Part shown: positions 42,959-51,989 of the stretch, piece by piece
Layout of the letters: the number at the start of each line of letters is the position of its first letter
Numbering within the stretch: position 1 is the stretch's first letter
Assembly: GCF_000403645.1 (NCBI RefSeq)
Contig: NC_021313.1
Span: forward strand, 2,189,014-2,253,013
DNA: 64,000 bases
Direction: 5' to 3'
Source: Salinarchaeum sp. Harcht-Bsk1
GTDB lineage: Archaea > Halobacteriota > Halobacteria > Halobacteriales > Salinarchaeaceae
The notes under the pieces: generated by a model
Database searches by the model: none
Told to the model about the DNA's origin: nothing
What the model saw: only the letters and a program-made list of their open reading frames with translations
Made by a program: the position numbers and the translations under genes

Positions 42959-44164
42959 CTAGAAAAGATTTGCCTGCCGAAACACTTCGATCCCCTCGTT
43001 GGTGATCTCGTAGGGCTTCATCTCGCGGGAGTGGTTCGCGTCGCGGATCTTCTGGATCTCGACGGCCATCCGGGTCTCCCGGAAGTCCGACGGGCGGACG
43101 TACTGGAGGACGAACACGGCGTCCGTGAGGTACTCGACGATGCCGTGTCGGGAGGCGTATGGCGTCTCCTCGCTGGCCTCGCTGGTCAGCATCGTGGTGA
43201 TGCCGGCCTCCTTGAGACTTCTGGTGAAGTCGTAGATCTCGTTCCGGCGGGTCGCTCGCTCCTCGTACATCATCTCCAGCAGTGACACGGAGTCGAGGAC
43301 GAGTCGGTCGGCACCGAACTCGTCGATGAGTCGCGGGAGTTCGCTACGGATCGTCTGGAGGCTGTTGGCCATCTCGACGGGGTCGATGTCGACGACGGCG
43401 AGCTGTCCGTCGTCGACGTACTCGTCGAACTGGAACCCCTTCTCGGATGCCGAACGGATCACGCGCTCGCGGGACTCCTCGAGGGCGATGAACACGGCGC
43501 GCTCACCGTTCTGGAGGCCGCCGTAGAGGAACTGGTGGCCGAACGTCGTCTTGCCGGTCCCCGCCGATCCGATGGCGACCATCAGGGACCGTTCGGGGAC
43601 GCCGCCCTGGATCATCTCGTCGAGCCCCTCGATCCCGAGGTCGATGCGGGGGATGTCCGAGTCCGGATCGTCGTCGAGGTCGGTGACGCCGACGTCGCCG
43701 AACCCACCGCCGGCGTCGGTGCCCATCGAGAACGCCGGATCGGTCGGTTCGGCGTTGCCGCCCATCCCGAACCCTTCGTCCTCTGCCTCCTGCAGCGCCG
43801 CCGTGAAGTCGTCCTCGAAGAGTCCGCCGCCGTCTTCCTCGTCGGCGAGATCGGGGTCGATGTCCTCCGCGGAGAGCGGCTCTTCACCGAGGCTATCACC
43901 GAGATCGTCGCCGAGGTCGGGAATTCGATCGTCCAGATCGTCTTCGTCCGACGACGGCGCGAATCCCGGTGTTTCCAGCGCGTCTGGTTCCTCCTCGTCC
44001 GCACCATTCTCGGTTACCCCCGTGGCCTCATCACCACTGGCCGCGCCGTCCGACTCGTCCACTCGCTCGGCGTCCGCGTCTCCGTCTCTCGCGTCACCGT
44101 TGTCGTCGGCGTCCCCGTCGTCGTCACTCCCGACCGCGCTCTCGAACCAGTCCTCGTCACTCAT
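42959..44164 (-). CDS. RAD55/KaiC-like RecA ATPase with acidic N-terminal extension
   Basis: 401 residues. The first ~170 are almost entirely Asp, Glu, Gly and Ser and probably disordered. The C-terminal ~230 residues are one KaiC/RAD55-type ATPase domain: RIDLGIEGLDEMIQGGVPER, Walker A GSAGTGKTTFGHQF near 198-206, and Walker B RLVLDSVSLL near 288. The C-terminus YEITNEGIEVFRQANLF is typical of archaeal KaiC-like proteins. Related proteins act in archaellum or chemosensory regulation, but this one has no such neighbours. The stop is followed within five bases by a T7 tract. Confidence 0.88.
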   Translation of the reverse strand: MSDEDWFESAVGSDDDGDADDNGDARDGDADAERVDESDGAASGDEATGVTENGADEEEPDALETPGFAPSSDEDDLDDRIPDLGDDLGDSLGEEPLSAEDIDPDLADEEDGGGLFEDDFTAALQEAEDEGFGMGGNAEPTDPAFSMGTDAGGGFGDVGVTDLDDDPDSDIPRIDLGIEGLDEMIQGGVPERSLMVAIGSAGTGKTTFGHQFLYGGLQNGERAVFIALEESRERVIRSASEKGFQFDEYVDDGQLAVVDIDPVEMANSLQTIRSELPRLIDEFGADRLVLDSVSLLEMMYEERATRRNEIYDFTRSLKEAGITTMLTSEASEETPYASRHGIVEYLTDAVFVLQYVRPSDFRETRMAVEIQKIRDANHSREMKPYEITNEGIEVFRQANLF

Positions 44165-44355
44165 CCGGGGTCACCCCGGGAGCGTGCGAACGAGGTGCGA
44201 TGGGCTGCGATGCAGTCATGGTGGGCCGACGGGGACGGCCGGTCGTCGTCTGCTATCTCCGACCCGATCACAGATTAAGGTTCTTGCCGGGGCGATCGAG
44301 GCCGACGCGCTCGTCTCACCGAATCGGGTAGCCGACGGAGCCCCGGTAGTATTAC

Positions 44356-44371
44356 CTGAATGTTGGTTCAG
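44356..44371 (+). promoter_or_regulatory. Inverted repeat upstream of the ArsR remnant
   Basis: CTGAA-N6-TTCAG lies nine bases before the ATG of the ArsR-like pseudogene. ArsR-family operators often contain TTCAA-like half-sites, so this could be its relic operator. Confidence 0.35.
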
Positions 44372-44379
44372 ATGCCTGT

Positions 44380-44651
44380 ATGGTCGAAACGAACGCCGCC
44401 TCGAGTGACTCCTCGAGGAGGAAGTCGGTGACTGCTGTCCCGGTGACGTCGACGCACGACTGGCCGACCTCGACCGACGCCGCAGTGCGTCGGAGATCGA
44501 TGCCGACCTCACCGCGCTCGGCACGCTCGGCGTCGGTGGCTCGTCGGCGTCCGGAAGCGACGAACGACGCTCGCAGAGTACCGTCAGCGACGCCGTCGTC
44601 ACCACGATGGACACGGCTGGGGCGTCAGGCTCCGACTCGCAGTCGGTCTGA
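44380..44651 (+). pseudogene. Frameshifted N-terminal remnant of an ArsR-family regulator
   Basis: From ATG 44380 the frame starts MVETNAASSDSSRRKS, but a different frame just downstream reads LEEEVGDCCPGDVDARLADL and SEIDADLTALGTLG, which resembles the N-terminus of haloarchaeal ArsR-type metal-responsive repressors (EEVGDCC, then an alpha helix leading to the winged helix). The second frame has an in-frame TGA right before it and ends at TGA 44649-44651 in Ser/Gly-rich sequence, with no winged helix. A frameshift plus loss of the DNA-binding domain explains this best. Confidence 0.5.
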
Positions 44652-45082
44652 TCACGCGTTTCCCGTCGACCGTCTCGATGTTCGCCGCCGACCGAACCGC
44701 CGAAGTCAGCGATCGGCCAGCCTCACGCTCGGATCGTCGACGCCGAATCTGGACTGGGTCGCAGGGATCGCCCGTTCGCTTGGCCGCTGGCCCCGTCCCG
44801 TCCGCAAATCGACGAAACCCGGGGAATTGCGTCGGCACGGTTGAAGTATCCAAAAAAGATTTCCGTTTGATATCACCATCTGCAACTGACGAGTTCTTCT
44901 CTTCGACGTTCTCTATTGGTTTCTTTCCAATTACTACAAATTATATATAAATACGCCTCTAACTACGTTATTTTTACCACCTTTGTCACTCGCCGCGTGG
45001 TGAGTTAATTCATGGTACTTACATCGGATTTCTACTTGCCTGTGGTGGGAACACACAGGTATCACCAACGGAACACGTGGAC
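44652..45082 (+). promoter_or_regulatory. AT-rich leader and promoter of the GH81 gene
   Basis: 431 bases without a gene. Bases 44845-45035 are far more AT-rich than anything else in the window. The TATA box TTATATATAA at 44941-44950 predicts a leader of about 110 bases. Within it, CCTGTG-N9-CACAGG (45039-45059) is a perfect inverted repeat ending 23 bases before the ATG, a good candidate operator. Confidence 0.6.
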
Positions 45083-48000
45083 ATGACATCACGAGATTTC
45101 AACGACAGACACGACGACGCGGACGAATCGAGCGACGAACGGGGGCGACTGCCGGTTTCGCGGCGGTCGGTACTGCAGGCAGCCGGGGCTGCTGGCGCGA
45201 TCGGTGGTGCCAGTGGTATCACGTCTGCACTCTCCGATTCGAACACCGTCAGCGTGGGCAGCGGCAGTTACACGACGGAGTACCCGGGGGACAGCACCGG
45301 GGATATGCCCCCGACCACGGACGAGTTGCGGATCACCGACAACGTCGACCAACCGATCCCGACGAACGGCGTCTGGAGTGGGATGCACTTCGCGTACGAT
45401 CCCTACGACGAGACCTGGCACGAGCACTGCAACGGTGCGACGGTCACGTATCCCTACTACGCCGACGCACGCTCGGAGGGGTTCCGGCTCCAGATTCCGA
45501 GCACGTGGCAGGGCTGGCGGGATCCCTGGGACGACATGGAGAATCAGCCCGCTGCGATCGAGGAGGCGGACTTCGTCCGGATGGACTACCAGGAGACGCC
45601 GCGGCTGGTGATCGGCAACACGGACGTCAGTTCGTACGCGGACACACGTACGCACGATCACGGAGACTGGTTCAACACCGCCCGCTGGGGCGACGGCACG
45701 ACTGCACCGATGGACGTCACGCAGGTCCGTGGCTGCCCGTTCGTCTTCGTCGAGTACGGCGGCGGTGGTGCCGACCTCTCCCTGCTGGACGAGACCGACG
45801 CGGCGCTCTCGAACGCGAACGTCTCCGTCTTCGCCGACCAGGGCAACGTCCTCGGGCTCACCGTCGAACCCACGCAGTCAGGGCACTCCGTCCAGCACTT
45901 CGGCCTCTACGCGCCGGACGGCGCGAGCTGGTCGGGCGTCGGTACCAGCTCCCTCACGTCGCAGCTCGCAGGATCGGGCTACCTGACCGTGGCCGTCCTC
46001 CCCGACGGCACCGAGTCGACGCTCGACGCGTTCGAGCAGTACGCCTACAACTTCGTCCGGGACACGACGGTCGACTGGAACTACGACGAGGCCAACGCGG
46101 CCGTCTCGACCACGTACGCCTACACGCTCGAGGAGAAGGCCGAGAGTACGACGAGCGGGACGCTCTCGGCGCTGTTCCCGACCCAGTGGAAACACACCAG
46201 CGCCTCGTTCACCGGCGACGAGTACTGGTCGCCACGCGGCCGGATGAAAGTCGTCGCCGGCTCGTCGTTCTCGACGACGCTACGGTACCCGGGGATCCTG
46301 CCGGTCCAACCGGACGTCGGTACGTACGACGGCGCCCAGCTCGACCAGTACCTGCAGGATCTCCGGAGCGACTACGGTCCCTACACCGATCAGGGCGTGC
46401 CAGCGTGCGCCTACTGGTCCGGGAAGGATTTCATGCGGAACACGCAGGTGGCTCCGATCGCGGACGTCCGTGGCCTGACCGCCGAGCAGGACTACTTCCT
46501 GCAGGCGCTCCGTGGCCGACTCTCGACGTACCTGGACGTCGCCAACAACGCCTGGACCGTCGACGGTGATAGCTTCTCCACTGCCGACTCCGACGAGGTG
46601 TTCTACTTCCACGACGACCTCGGCGTGCTCCAGTCCTATCCCGACTGCGAGTTCGGGGGCGCCTTCGCCGTCAACGACCACCACTTCCACTACGGCTACC
46701 TCGTGAACGCTGCGGCGGAAGTCGCCCGTCAGGATCCCAAGTGGGCCGATAACTACGGTCCGATGGTCGAGTTGCTCATTCGGGACTACGCGAACTGGGA
46801 GCGCCCGGACACGTCGAACCCGCTCGATCCGTCCACCTATCCCAAGGACTCCTTCCCGTTCCTGCGGACGTTCGAGCCGTACGCGGGGATGTCCTACGCG
46901 GGCGGCATCAACGGCAACGACTATGGGAACAACCAGGAGTCCTCCTCCGAGGCCATCGCGGCGTACGCGGCGATGGTCAAGTGGGGAGAAATCACCGGCA
47001 ACACCGAACTCAGGGACGCCGGCATCTGGATGTACACCCACGAGGTCAACGCTTCCCGCGAGTACTGGTTCGACGAGGTCGACGATTCGCTCCCGGCCAA
47101 CTTCGGCAGCAACCTCGGCCCAGACGAACTCGACACCGAGGGCTCCGGCCCGTTCAAGTACTGCTCGCAGACCTGGGACGTCGGTAGCTGGCGACAGGTC
47201 TACTGGGACACCTCGGACCCGATCGAGCTGTACGGGATCAACAATCTCCCGATCGGCGGGCACTCCTTCTACCTGGGCTACGATCAGACCTACAACGAGA
47301 ACAACTGGGATCGCCTGCTCACGGCTCGCGACCAGCTCGTTGGTGGGCCCGATCCGTACTCGCGGTGGCCGGACGGCTGGGCGGCAGCCGCGTGGTGTTA
47401 CCGGGCGATGTCGAACCCATCGCGAGCGATCGATCCGAACATGGCCGGCGAGATGCCGATCTCCCCCACGGGGACCTCCTCGCCGTACGTCTACTACTTC
47501 CTCCACCACCTCAACGAGATCGGGATCCCCGATCCGACGGTGAGCGCAGACACGCCGTTCTATCAGGTGTTCCAGGACAGCAGCACCGGGACGAAGACCT
47601 ACGTCGCCTACAACGCGTCCTCGTCCACGACCACGGTGAACTTCTCCGACGGGACGTCCCTGGACGTGGCCGCCAACTCGGTCGGGTACACCACCGGCAG
47701 CGGCGGCTCGTCGAGTGCGCCGACGGTGGACAGCCTCTCGGCCAGCGAGGTCGAGACGAGCGACTCGGACGCGGAGTTCGACGTCTCCTGGAGCGTCGGC
47801 GACAGCGACGGCGACCTCTCCTCGGTCGACCTCACGCTGACCGACGACGGCGACGGCACGACGGAGGACTCCGCCTCGATCAGCGTGAGTGGCAGCAGTG
47901 CCTCCGGGACGACCCGACTCGTCGCCGCCGGCGACGACGGCACCGGGAACAGCTACACGCTGGAACTCGTCGCCACCGACGGCACCGGAAACACCGCTTC

Positions 48001-48367
48001 GTCGACGACGAGCGTCACGGAGAGCGAGGACACCAGCAGCGGCAACGCGCCGACGGTGGACAGTTTCTCGATCAGCGAGGACAACAGCGGCGGCAGTCCG
48101 CACGCGGAGTTCCAGATCGACTACGCCGTCAGCGACGCCGACGGCGACCTGTCGTCCGTCGACTTGACGCTGACCGACACCGAAGACGGCCAGGTCGAGG
48201 GATCCACGACCGTGAGCGTCAGCGGTAGCTCGGGCTCTGGTACCGAGACCCTCTCCGCCAGAAAAGCAGAGAACGACGGTCACACCTACGAGGCCGAGTG
48301 CGTCGTCACCGACGCGAACGGCAACACCGACACTGCGACCGCAACCGAGGTCGAGGACGGAAGCTGA
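45083..48367 (+). CDS. Secreted GH81 family endo-beta-1,3-glucanase
   Basis: 1094 residues. A twin-arginine signal (VSRRSVLQAAGAAGAIGG, about 22-42) exports it folded. The central ~800 residues match GH81: PIPTNGVWSGMHFAYDPYDE, the hallmark NDHHFHYGYLVNAAAEV near residue 530 and NNQESSSEAIAAYAAMVKW near 615, where the family's catalytic acids lie. GH81 enzymes cut beta-1,3-glucan (laminarin, curdlan, fungal walls). The C-terminus has two ~85-residue Ig-like repeats (about 876-975 and 986-1090), each with SDGDLSSVDLTLTD or ADGDLSSVDLTLTD, perhaps for carbohydrate binding or spacing. The ATG at 45083 is chosen over a GTG two codons upstream. A TrmB-type regulator follows on the same strand. Confidence 0.88.
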   Translation: MTSRDFNDRHDDADESSDERGRLPVSRRSVLQAAGAAGAIGGASGITSALSDSNTVSVGSGSYTTEYPGDSTGDMPPTTDELRITDNVDQPIPTNGVWSGMHFAYDPYDETWHEHCNGATVTYPYYADARSEGFRLQIPSTWQGWRDPWDDMENQPAAIEEADFVRMDYQETPRLVIGNTDVSSYADTRTHDHGDWFNTARWGDGTTAPMDVTQVRGCPFVFVEYGGGGADLSLLDETDAALSNANVSVFADQGNVLGLTVEPTQSGHSVQHFGLYAPDGASWSGVGTSSLTSQLAGSGYLTVAVLPDGTESTLDAFEQYAYNFVRDTTVDWNYDEANAAVSTTYAYTLEEKAESTTSGTLSALFPTQWKHTSASFTGDEYWSPRGRMKVVAGSSFSTTLRYPGILPVQPDVGTYDGAQLDQYLQDLRSDYGPYTDQGVPACAYWSGKDFMRNTQVAPIADVRGLTAEQDYFLQALRGRLSTYLDVANNAWTVDGDSFSTADSDEVFYFHDDLGVLQSYPDCEFGGAFAVNDHHFHYGYLVNAAAEVARQDPKWADNYGPMVELLIRDYANWERPDTSNPLDPSTYPKDSFPFLRTFEPYAGMSYAGGINGNDYGNNQESSSEAIAAYAAMVKWGEITGNTELRDAGIWMYTHEVNASREYWFDEVDDSLPANFGSNLGPDELDTEGSGPFKYCSQTWDVGSWRQVYWDTSDPIELYGINNLPIGGHSFYLGYDQTYNENNWDRLLTARDQLVGGPDPYSRWPDGWAAAAWCYRAMSNPSRAIDPNMAGEMPISPTGTSSPYVYYFLHHLNEIGIPDPTVSADTPFYQVFQDSSTGTKTYVAYNASSSTTTVNFSDGTSLDVAANSVGYTTGSGGSSSAPTVDSLSASEVETSDSDAEFDVSWSVGDSDGDLSSVDLTLTDDGDGTTEDSASISVSGSSASGTTRLVAAGDDGTGNSYTLELVATDGTGNTASSTTSVTESEDTSSGNAPTVDSFSISEDNSGGSPHAEFQIDYAVSDADGDLSSVDLTLTDTEDGQVEGSTTVSVSGSSGSGTETLSARKAENDGHTYEAECVVTDANGNTDTATATEVEDGS

Positions 48368-48442
48368 TCTCCCTCGGCCCGCCAGGGTAGTCATCGGCGG
48401 GAGGAGATCCCCTCGATCGCTCCTCGTCGCGGTATCGTCGGG

Positions 48443-48451
48443 TATTTAATG
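48443..48451 (+). promoter_or_regulatory. TATA box for the TrmB-like regulator
   Basis: TATTTAATG, followed by a T-rich stretch. It predicts a leader of about 30 bases before the ATG at 48504, so the regulator can be transcribed separately from the GH81 gene. Confidence 0.5.
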
Positions 48452-48503
48452 ATCGTTTTTGTGATTCCTACCGGAACCGTTCAGGCGGACGGTCGATCGA
48501 TCT

Positions 48504-49601
48504 ATGGAGAACGAGGATAGCGTTCGGCGGGGCCTCCAGCGGATCGGTCTGAGTCAGTACCAGTCCGAGGCGTACCTCGCCGTCATCCAGCACGGCCCGC
48601 TCGCGGCGGTGGACGTCGCCGAGAAGAGCGGGATCCCGAGTTCGCGCATCTACGACGTGCTCACCGACCTCGAACACGACGGCTACGTCACCACGTTCGA
48701 GCGCGAGGATCGCCGGTACGTCCAGGCCACCGAGCCGTCCGATCTGGTGAACGTGCTCCGTCAGACCGGGGAACAGCTCTCGGAAACGGCCGAGGACATC
48801 GAGGAGGTCTGGGAGCAAAACAGCATCGACGACCACCAGGTCAACCTCGTCAAACAGGTCGATTCGACGCTCGAACGAGCACGGGCGTTCATCGAGAACG
48901 CGGAGACGTCCGTCGACGTCGCGGCGACCCCGTCCCAGTACTACCAGCTTCGCGAAGCGCTCGCGACGGCCCACGCCAACGACGTCGTCGTTCGGGTCTC
49001 CATCGAGGACGTCTCCCCCGGCCAGATCGACGCCACGCAGCCGGTCACCGAACTGCGGCGCCGCGGGATTCCCGGCCCGTTCGTCGCCATCGTCGATCGG
49101 ACGTACACCTGCTTCTCCCCGAACGATCGAGCGGCCTCGGACTACGGACTCGTCGTCAACGACCGCATCCTCTCCTTCATCTTCAGGTGGTACTTCCAGC
49201 TCTGCCTCTGGTCGGTCTGTGACCCGATCTACGTCGCCGACTCGGAGGGCAAAATGTACGTGTCGCTGGTCGAGTTCGTCCGGGACGTCTACCCGCTCTG
49301 GCTCGAGGGAGCGATGCTCCCCGTGACGATCGAGGGGACCGATCCGCAATCTCGCGACAGTCGTCGCGTCTCGGGCGTCGTCTCCGGGATCCGGTATCCG
49401 GACATGTCGCTCGAACGCGGACACGTCCCTACCTACAGCGATCTGTCCTCCTTTCTCACGCTCGCGGTCACCGACGAAACGGGCGAGACGCACCTCGTCG
49501 GTGGCTGGGGTGCCGTGTTCGAGGATCTGGAAGCCGACCGGATCGTCGTGCACGGCTCGAAGGTCGTGCTGCCGCCGTCGCTGCCGGCGGAGCTCGGTTG
49601 A
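48504..49601 (+). CDS. TrmB-family transcriptional regulator
   Basis: 365 residues. The N-terminal winged helix (about 1-75) reads LSQYQSEAYLAVIQHGPLAA, VDVAEKSGIPSSRIYDVLTD and LEHDGYVTTFEREDRRYVQA, the TrmB pattern. A coiled coil follows (about 80-115), then a ligand-binding domain (SVDVAATPSQYYQLREALAT, FVAIVDRTYTCFSPNDRAAS) and a C-terminal beta domain. TrmB proteins sense sugars; together with the adjacent GH81 gene this suggests control of beta-glucan use. That link is inferred from position only. Confidence 0.88.
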   Translation: MENEDSVRRGLQRIGLSQYQSEAYLAVIQHGPLAAVDVAEKSGIPSSRIYDVLTDLEHDGYVTTFEREDRRYVQATEPSDLVNVLRQTGEQLSETAEDIEEVWEQNSIDDHQVNLVKQVDSTLERARAFIENAETSVDVAATPSQYYQLREALATAHANDVVVRVSIEDVSPGQIDATQPVTELRRRGIPGPFVAIVDRTYTCFSPNDRAASDYGLVVNDRILSFIFRWYFQLCLWSVCDPIYVADSEGKMYVSLVEFVRDVYPLWLEGAMLPVTIEGTDPQSRDSRRVSGVVSGIRYPDMSLERGHVPTYSDLSSFLTLAVTDETGETHLVGGWGAVFEDLEADRIVVHGSKVVLPPSLPAELG

Positions 49602-49619
49602 GCCGACTGTTCGGCGGGT

Positions 49620-51497
49620 TCAGAGTCGTCGATCCAGGAAGTCGTCGACGAGCGAGAACACCCGAATCTTTCGCCGTACGTCCGAGGAACTGTGTCCCTC
49701 CGCGTCGAGTTCGACGTACTCGTAGTCGCCATCGGGGCCCTCCTCGAAGCCTGCCTCCTGCAGCGCCTCGTCGAACCGTCGCGCCTGGGAGACGGGGACC
49801 CGCGTGTCGTTGGCGCCGTGCAGCATCAGCAGCGGTCCCTGGACGTTCTCGACGTGCGTGATCGGCGACCGCTCCTCGTACAGGTCGGCGTTCTCGTCGG
49901 GGTCGCCCATGTACTTCTCCATCAGTTCGGAGCGGAAGTGGGGCATCGTGTTCTCGTACATGTCCCGGAGATCGGAGACGCCGACCCACGAGATCACGGC
50001 GTCGTACAGGTCGGGATACTGCACGGACTGCCAGTACGCGGAGAAGCCGCCGAACGATCGGCCGTACGCGATCACGCGGTCCTCGTCGATCCAGTCGCGC
50101 GTCTCGAGGACGTGTTCGGCTGCCGTCGCCACGTCACCCTGCTCGGCGCCGCCCCAGTCGTCGTAGAGCCGTTCGACGAACTCGCGGCCGCGACCGGTCG
50201 ATCCGCGGTAGTTGACTTGCAGCACCGAGTAGCCCCGCGAGGCGAGGAACTGGGTGAACACGTCGAAGTTCTTCGTCTCGTGGAGCCGCGGGCCACCGTG
50301 CGGGTGGACGATGAGGGGCGAGGGCCGCTCCCCGGAGTCGTACAGGAGCGCGCCGATCTCGAGTTCGTCGTAAGGCTCGTGTTCGACCGCTCGCGCCGGC
50401 GTCTCGGGGACGCCGTCGGATTCGAACGTGACGTACTCGGCGTCGACGAAGTCCTCGCGGTCGAAGGATCCGTACTCCGCCTCGCGGAGCACGTCGTACT
50501 CGTCGGTCTCGAGGTCGTAGGCGATGATCCGCGGCCGCGTCGTCGGGCTCTCGTGGGTGAGCACGACGCGACCGTCGGCGAGGACGGGCGACTCGCCGTG
50601 GCCGAACTCGGAGACGCCCGAGGGCACCTCGAACGCGCGTGACTCGCCGGTTTCCACGTCGTAGATCACTGGCGTGACCGTCGCGTCGCGCATCCGGAGC
50701 GCCAGGAACCGATCGCCCCCGGGGAGGAAGCACTCGGCCATCTCCTCGTCGGCGCCCTCGCCGTACCACGTCACCTCGTCGGCGTCGAGGTCGTAGATCC
50801 CACACCGTCCGACGTCGGTCGTGTTGTCGGCGACGAGGAGCCGATCGCCGTCGGGATGCCAGTCGGCGGGCACGCACTCCGCGCCCGTGTCTCCGATCTG
50901 GAGGTTCCGCGGGTTCCCGCCGTCCGCGTCGGCGACGTAGCTGTCGACGTTGCTGAACTCGTCGCTCTCGTTCGTCGCGAAGGCGACCTGCTCGCCGTCG
51001 GGCGAGAGGAGGCCGACGAGCGTGGCGCGCTCGTACTCGGTGACCGTCGTGGTCTCGTCGGCGTCGAGGTCGTGGGAGTAGAGGTTCATCTGCCCCTCGT
51101 GATTCGAACCGACGAGCACGACGTCGCCGTCCGCTCCGACGTCGTGCAGCCCCGACTGGCCCGCAGATTCGTACACGGACTCGACGGTCCCGGCCGCGTC
51201 GATGGCGTACACGTCGAACTGCTCGTTGCCAGCCTGGTCGTGGTGGAAGAACATGCGGTCGCCGTCGGCGTCCCACTCGAGCGTCGACTTGGAATCGCGC
51301 GGCACGTCGCCGTCGCTCCACTGCTCGACCTCGCCCGTCGCGACGTCCAGCACGTGGAGTTCGTTCCGCCCGGTCCCGTCGTGGTAGAACGCGATGCGAT
51401 CTCCGTCGGGCGATACCGTCGCCTGCGCCAGGGTCGGCAAGGACGCGAGCGCTTCGAGCGTTTCGTCGACGTCGTCCCGTGGCACCTGTTTTGTCAT
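49620..51497 (-). CDS. S9 family serine peptidase (prolyl oligopeptidase / acylaminoacyl-peptidase type)
   Basis: A 625-residue cytoplasmic enzyme. The N-terminal ~370 residues form a beta-propeller of repeating SPDGDRIAFY / HPDGDRLLVAD blades. The C-terminal alpha/beta hydrolase has the nucleophile Ser in AYGRSFGGFSAYW, Asp in LHGANDTRVP and His in DAEGHSSSDV; PLIVHPHGGPRLHETKNFDV is the oxyanion region. It trims short or N-acylated peptides. It is convergent with the TrmB-type gene, 18 bases apart. No signal peptide is seen. Confidence 0.93.
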   Translation of the reverse strand: MTKQVPRDDVDETLEALASLPTLAQATVSPDGDRIAFYHDGTGRNELHVLDVATGEVEQWSDGDVPRDSKSTLEWDADGDRMFFHHDQAGNEQFDVYAIDAAGTVESVYESAGQSGLHDVGADGDVVLVGSNHEGQMNLYSHDLDADETTTVTEYERATLVGLLSPDGEQVAFATNESDEFSNVDSYVADADGGNPRNLQIGDTGAECVPADWHPDGDRLLVADNTTDVGRCGIYDLDADEVTWYGEGADEEMAECFLPGGDRFLALRMRDATVTPVIYDVETGESRAFEVPSGVSEFGHGESPVLADGRVVLTHESPTTRPRIIAYDLETDEYDVLREAEYGSFDREDFVDAEYVTFESDGVPETPARAVEHEPYDELEIGALLYDSGERPSPLIVHPHGGPRLHETKNFDVFTQFLASRGYSVLQVNYRGSTGRGREFVERLYDDWGGAEQGDVATAAEHVLETRDWIDEDRVIAYGRSFGGFSAYWQSVQYPDLYDAVISWVGVSDLRDMYENTMPHFRSELMEKYMGDPDENADLYEERSPITHVENVQGPLLMLHGANDTRVPVSQARRFDEALQEAGFEEGPDGDYEYVELDAEGHSSSDVRRKIRVFSLVDDFLDRRL

Positions 51498-51656
51498 CGT
51501 ATATCCTGATGGTACCCGGGCAGGGCCTTAACTAATTCCAGAACGACACTTCTGTTTGATTGGAAACAGGAGTTGCGTCGGCCGAACGTAGCGGCGGGAG
51601 CTGCCGACGCGTGCCGCCCGTGCGATCGACCGTCCATCGATCCCGATTTCGGTGGC

Positions 51657-51796
51657 GTGCGCGGGACCGGATTTGAACCGGAGCAAGACATTCCTGCTCG
51701 GGCCTACTGCCCTGCGCGGGCTGTGACTTGCAGGGTTCAAATCCGGTCCTGCTCCCTCACTCCAGCCGACTCGCTACGCTCCTCGGCTTCCGTTCA
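51657..51796 (-). repeat. tRNA-tail element C (behind tRNA-Leu)
   Basis: Bases 51657-51681 are an exact 25-base copy of 51797-51821 (the tRNA-Leu 3' end), 140 bases apart. Inside, GGTTCAAATCCGGTCC (51734-51749) is a perfect 16-base inverted copy of GGACCGGATTTGAACC, so the tRNA arm forms a long hairpin stem; GCAAG/CTTGC extends it. The loop core on the minus strand reads AGTCACAGCCCGCGCAGGGC ... GAGCAGGAATGTCTT, closely matching element B and the motif at 42881. Confidence 0.8.
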
Positions 51797-51797
51797 G

Positions 51798-51881
51798 TGC
51801 GCGGGACCGGATTTGAACCGGCGGACCCCTACGGGACAGCGTCCTAAGCGCTGCGCCGTTTCCTGGCTTGGCTACCCGCGC
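51798..51881 (-). tRNA. tRNA-Leu (anticodon TAG)
   Basis: Acceptor GCGCGGG pairs with CCCGCGC. Anticodon stem CAGCG/CGCTG closes the loop CTTAGGA with anticodon TAG. The long variable arm (TCCCGTAGGGG region) is typical of tRNA-Leu. T arm CCGG-TTCAAAT-CCGG, discriminator A. Confidence 0.95.
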
Positions 51882-51989
51882 TCACTGCAACGTAGCCGCC
51901 GACCCGGAAAAGTAGCTGTCGCTCCTGTACAGCCGCTACCTGGTGGCGTGCTCAACAGGGCTTAGTAGGATTGGGTCCTCACGTTCGGT

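Noticed and set aside
44216-44614. Minus-strand open frame in the interval after the RAD55/KaiC gene
   Set aside because: The protein is Ser/Arg-rich with no motifs. The plus strand shows a better supported ArsR-like remnant at the same place.
46280-48394. Long antisense open frame opposite the GH81 gene (and similar ones opposite hemB, the DUF58 gene, gshA and ppc)
   Set aside because: High GC and GNC-type codons open the opposite frame along most real genes here. The predicted proteins have no motifs, while the sense strand encodes recognised families.
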